Positions 44,192 to 44,192 of a stretch of DNA of 44,192 nucleotides are shown piece after piece. The stretch's first letter is position 1. The number at the start of each line of letters is the position of its first letter. Source of the stretch: JBKPNX01 sp046732855 (lineage in GTDB: Bacteria; Pseudomonadota; Alphaproteobacteria; Geminicoccales; Geminicoccaceae); NCBI GenBank assembly GCA_046732855.1, contig JBKPNX010000038.1, positions 1-44,192 on the forward strand, read 5' to 3'. Made by a program: the position numbers and the translations under genes. The notes under the pieces are model-generated. The model ran no database searches. It was not told where the DNA came from and saw nothing but the letters and a program-made list of their open reading frames with translations.

Positions 44192-44192
44192 G

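Overview
The window is high-GC DNA with the character of an alphaproteobacterial chromosome, probably from a Rhodospirillales- or Geminicoccales-like lineage; the order is an inference. Supporting this are a PhaB-type acetoacetyl-CoA reductase, a mesaconyl-CoA hydratase with a CitE-like malyl-CoA lyase/thioesterase (ethylmalonyl-CoA pathway enzymes), a CC0125/CC1285-type lipoprotein and SufE. Genes are densely packed on both strands. There is no phage, rRNA or CRISPR array, and no intact insertion sequence.

Region 1 (1-12.1 kb) looks like a secreted-hydrolase district. It holds the end of a formylglycine-generating enzyme (FGE), a broken 'TPEGK' family gene carrying a small palindromic insertion, a sulfatase relic, an intact Tat-exported sulfatase, a small lipoprotein, a large lipoprotein serine hydrolase, an outer-membrane beta-barrel protein, a GH3 beta-glucosidase and a DUF1254/DUF1214 protein. 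The FGE would activate sulfatases of the kind found here and at 31.2-32.7 kb by converting their active-site cysteine to formylglycine.

Region 2 (12.2-23.2 kb) is accessory. It contains a VapBC-type module, a DUF1254 relic, tRNA-Ser(GGA) with a good promoter, phaB, and a two-gene TIR-STAND conflict system at 15.2-20.2 kb. In that system a protein with three tandem alpha/beta modules, the first an apparently catalytic TIR domain, overlaps by ATGA with a 1155-residue membrane-anchored STAND NTPase whose C-terminus is a long helical array. Archaeal-type phosphoglycerate mutase, a lipoprotein and a second VapBC module with an apparently frameshifted antitoxin follow.

Region 3 (23.2-30.6 kb) is metabolic. 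An SDR and a SelA-like PLP enzyme are divergent from a tight beta-oxidation operon of thiolase, a FadN-type bifunctional enzyme and an acyl-CoA dehydrogenase.

Region 4 (31.2-34.9 kb) is again accessory. It has a second sulfatase with a CCPSR motif, a solitary TIR protein of visibly lower GC, and an intact TPEGK gene. The TPEGK gene shares its upstream region with the broken copy at 0.9-1.9 kb and runs into the 3' end of mch.

Region 5 (34.9-44.2 kb) is mostly housekeeping: mch, a small secreted protein, the CitE-like enzyme, SufE, a membrane-anchored LEA-like Ala/Gln-rich protein, a lipoprotein, an HpcH/HpaI aldolase, a TerB-like protein, a voltage-gated-type K+ channel, CrcB, and the end of an NADH:flavin oxidoreductase.

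The strongest candidates for something new are the triple-module TIR plus helical-repeat STAND pair, the solitary low-GC TIR protein, and the dispersed TPEGK gene family with its conserved upstream block and palindromic insertion.
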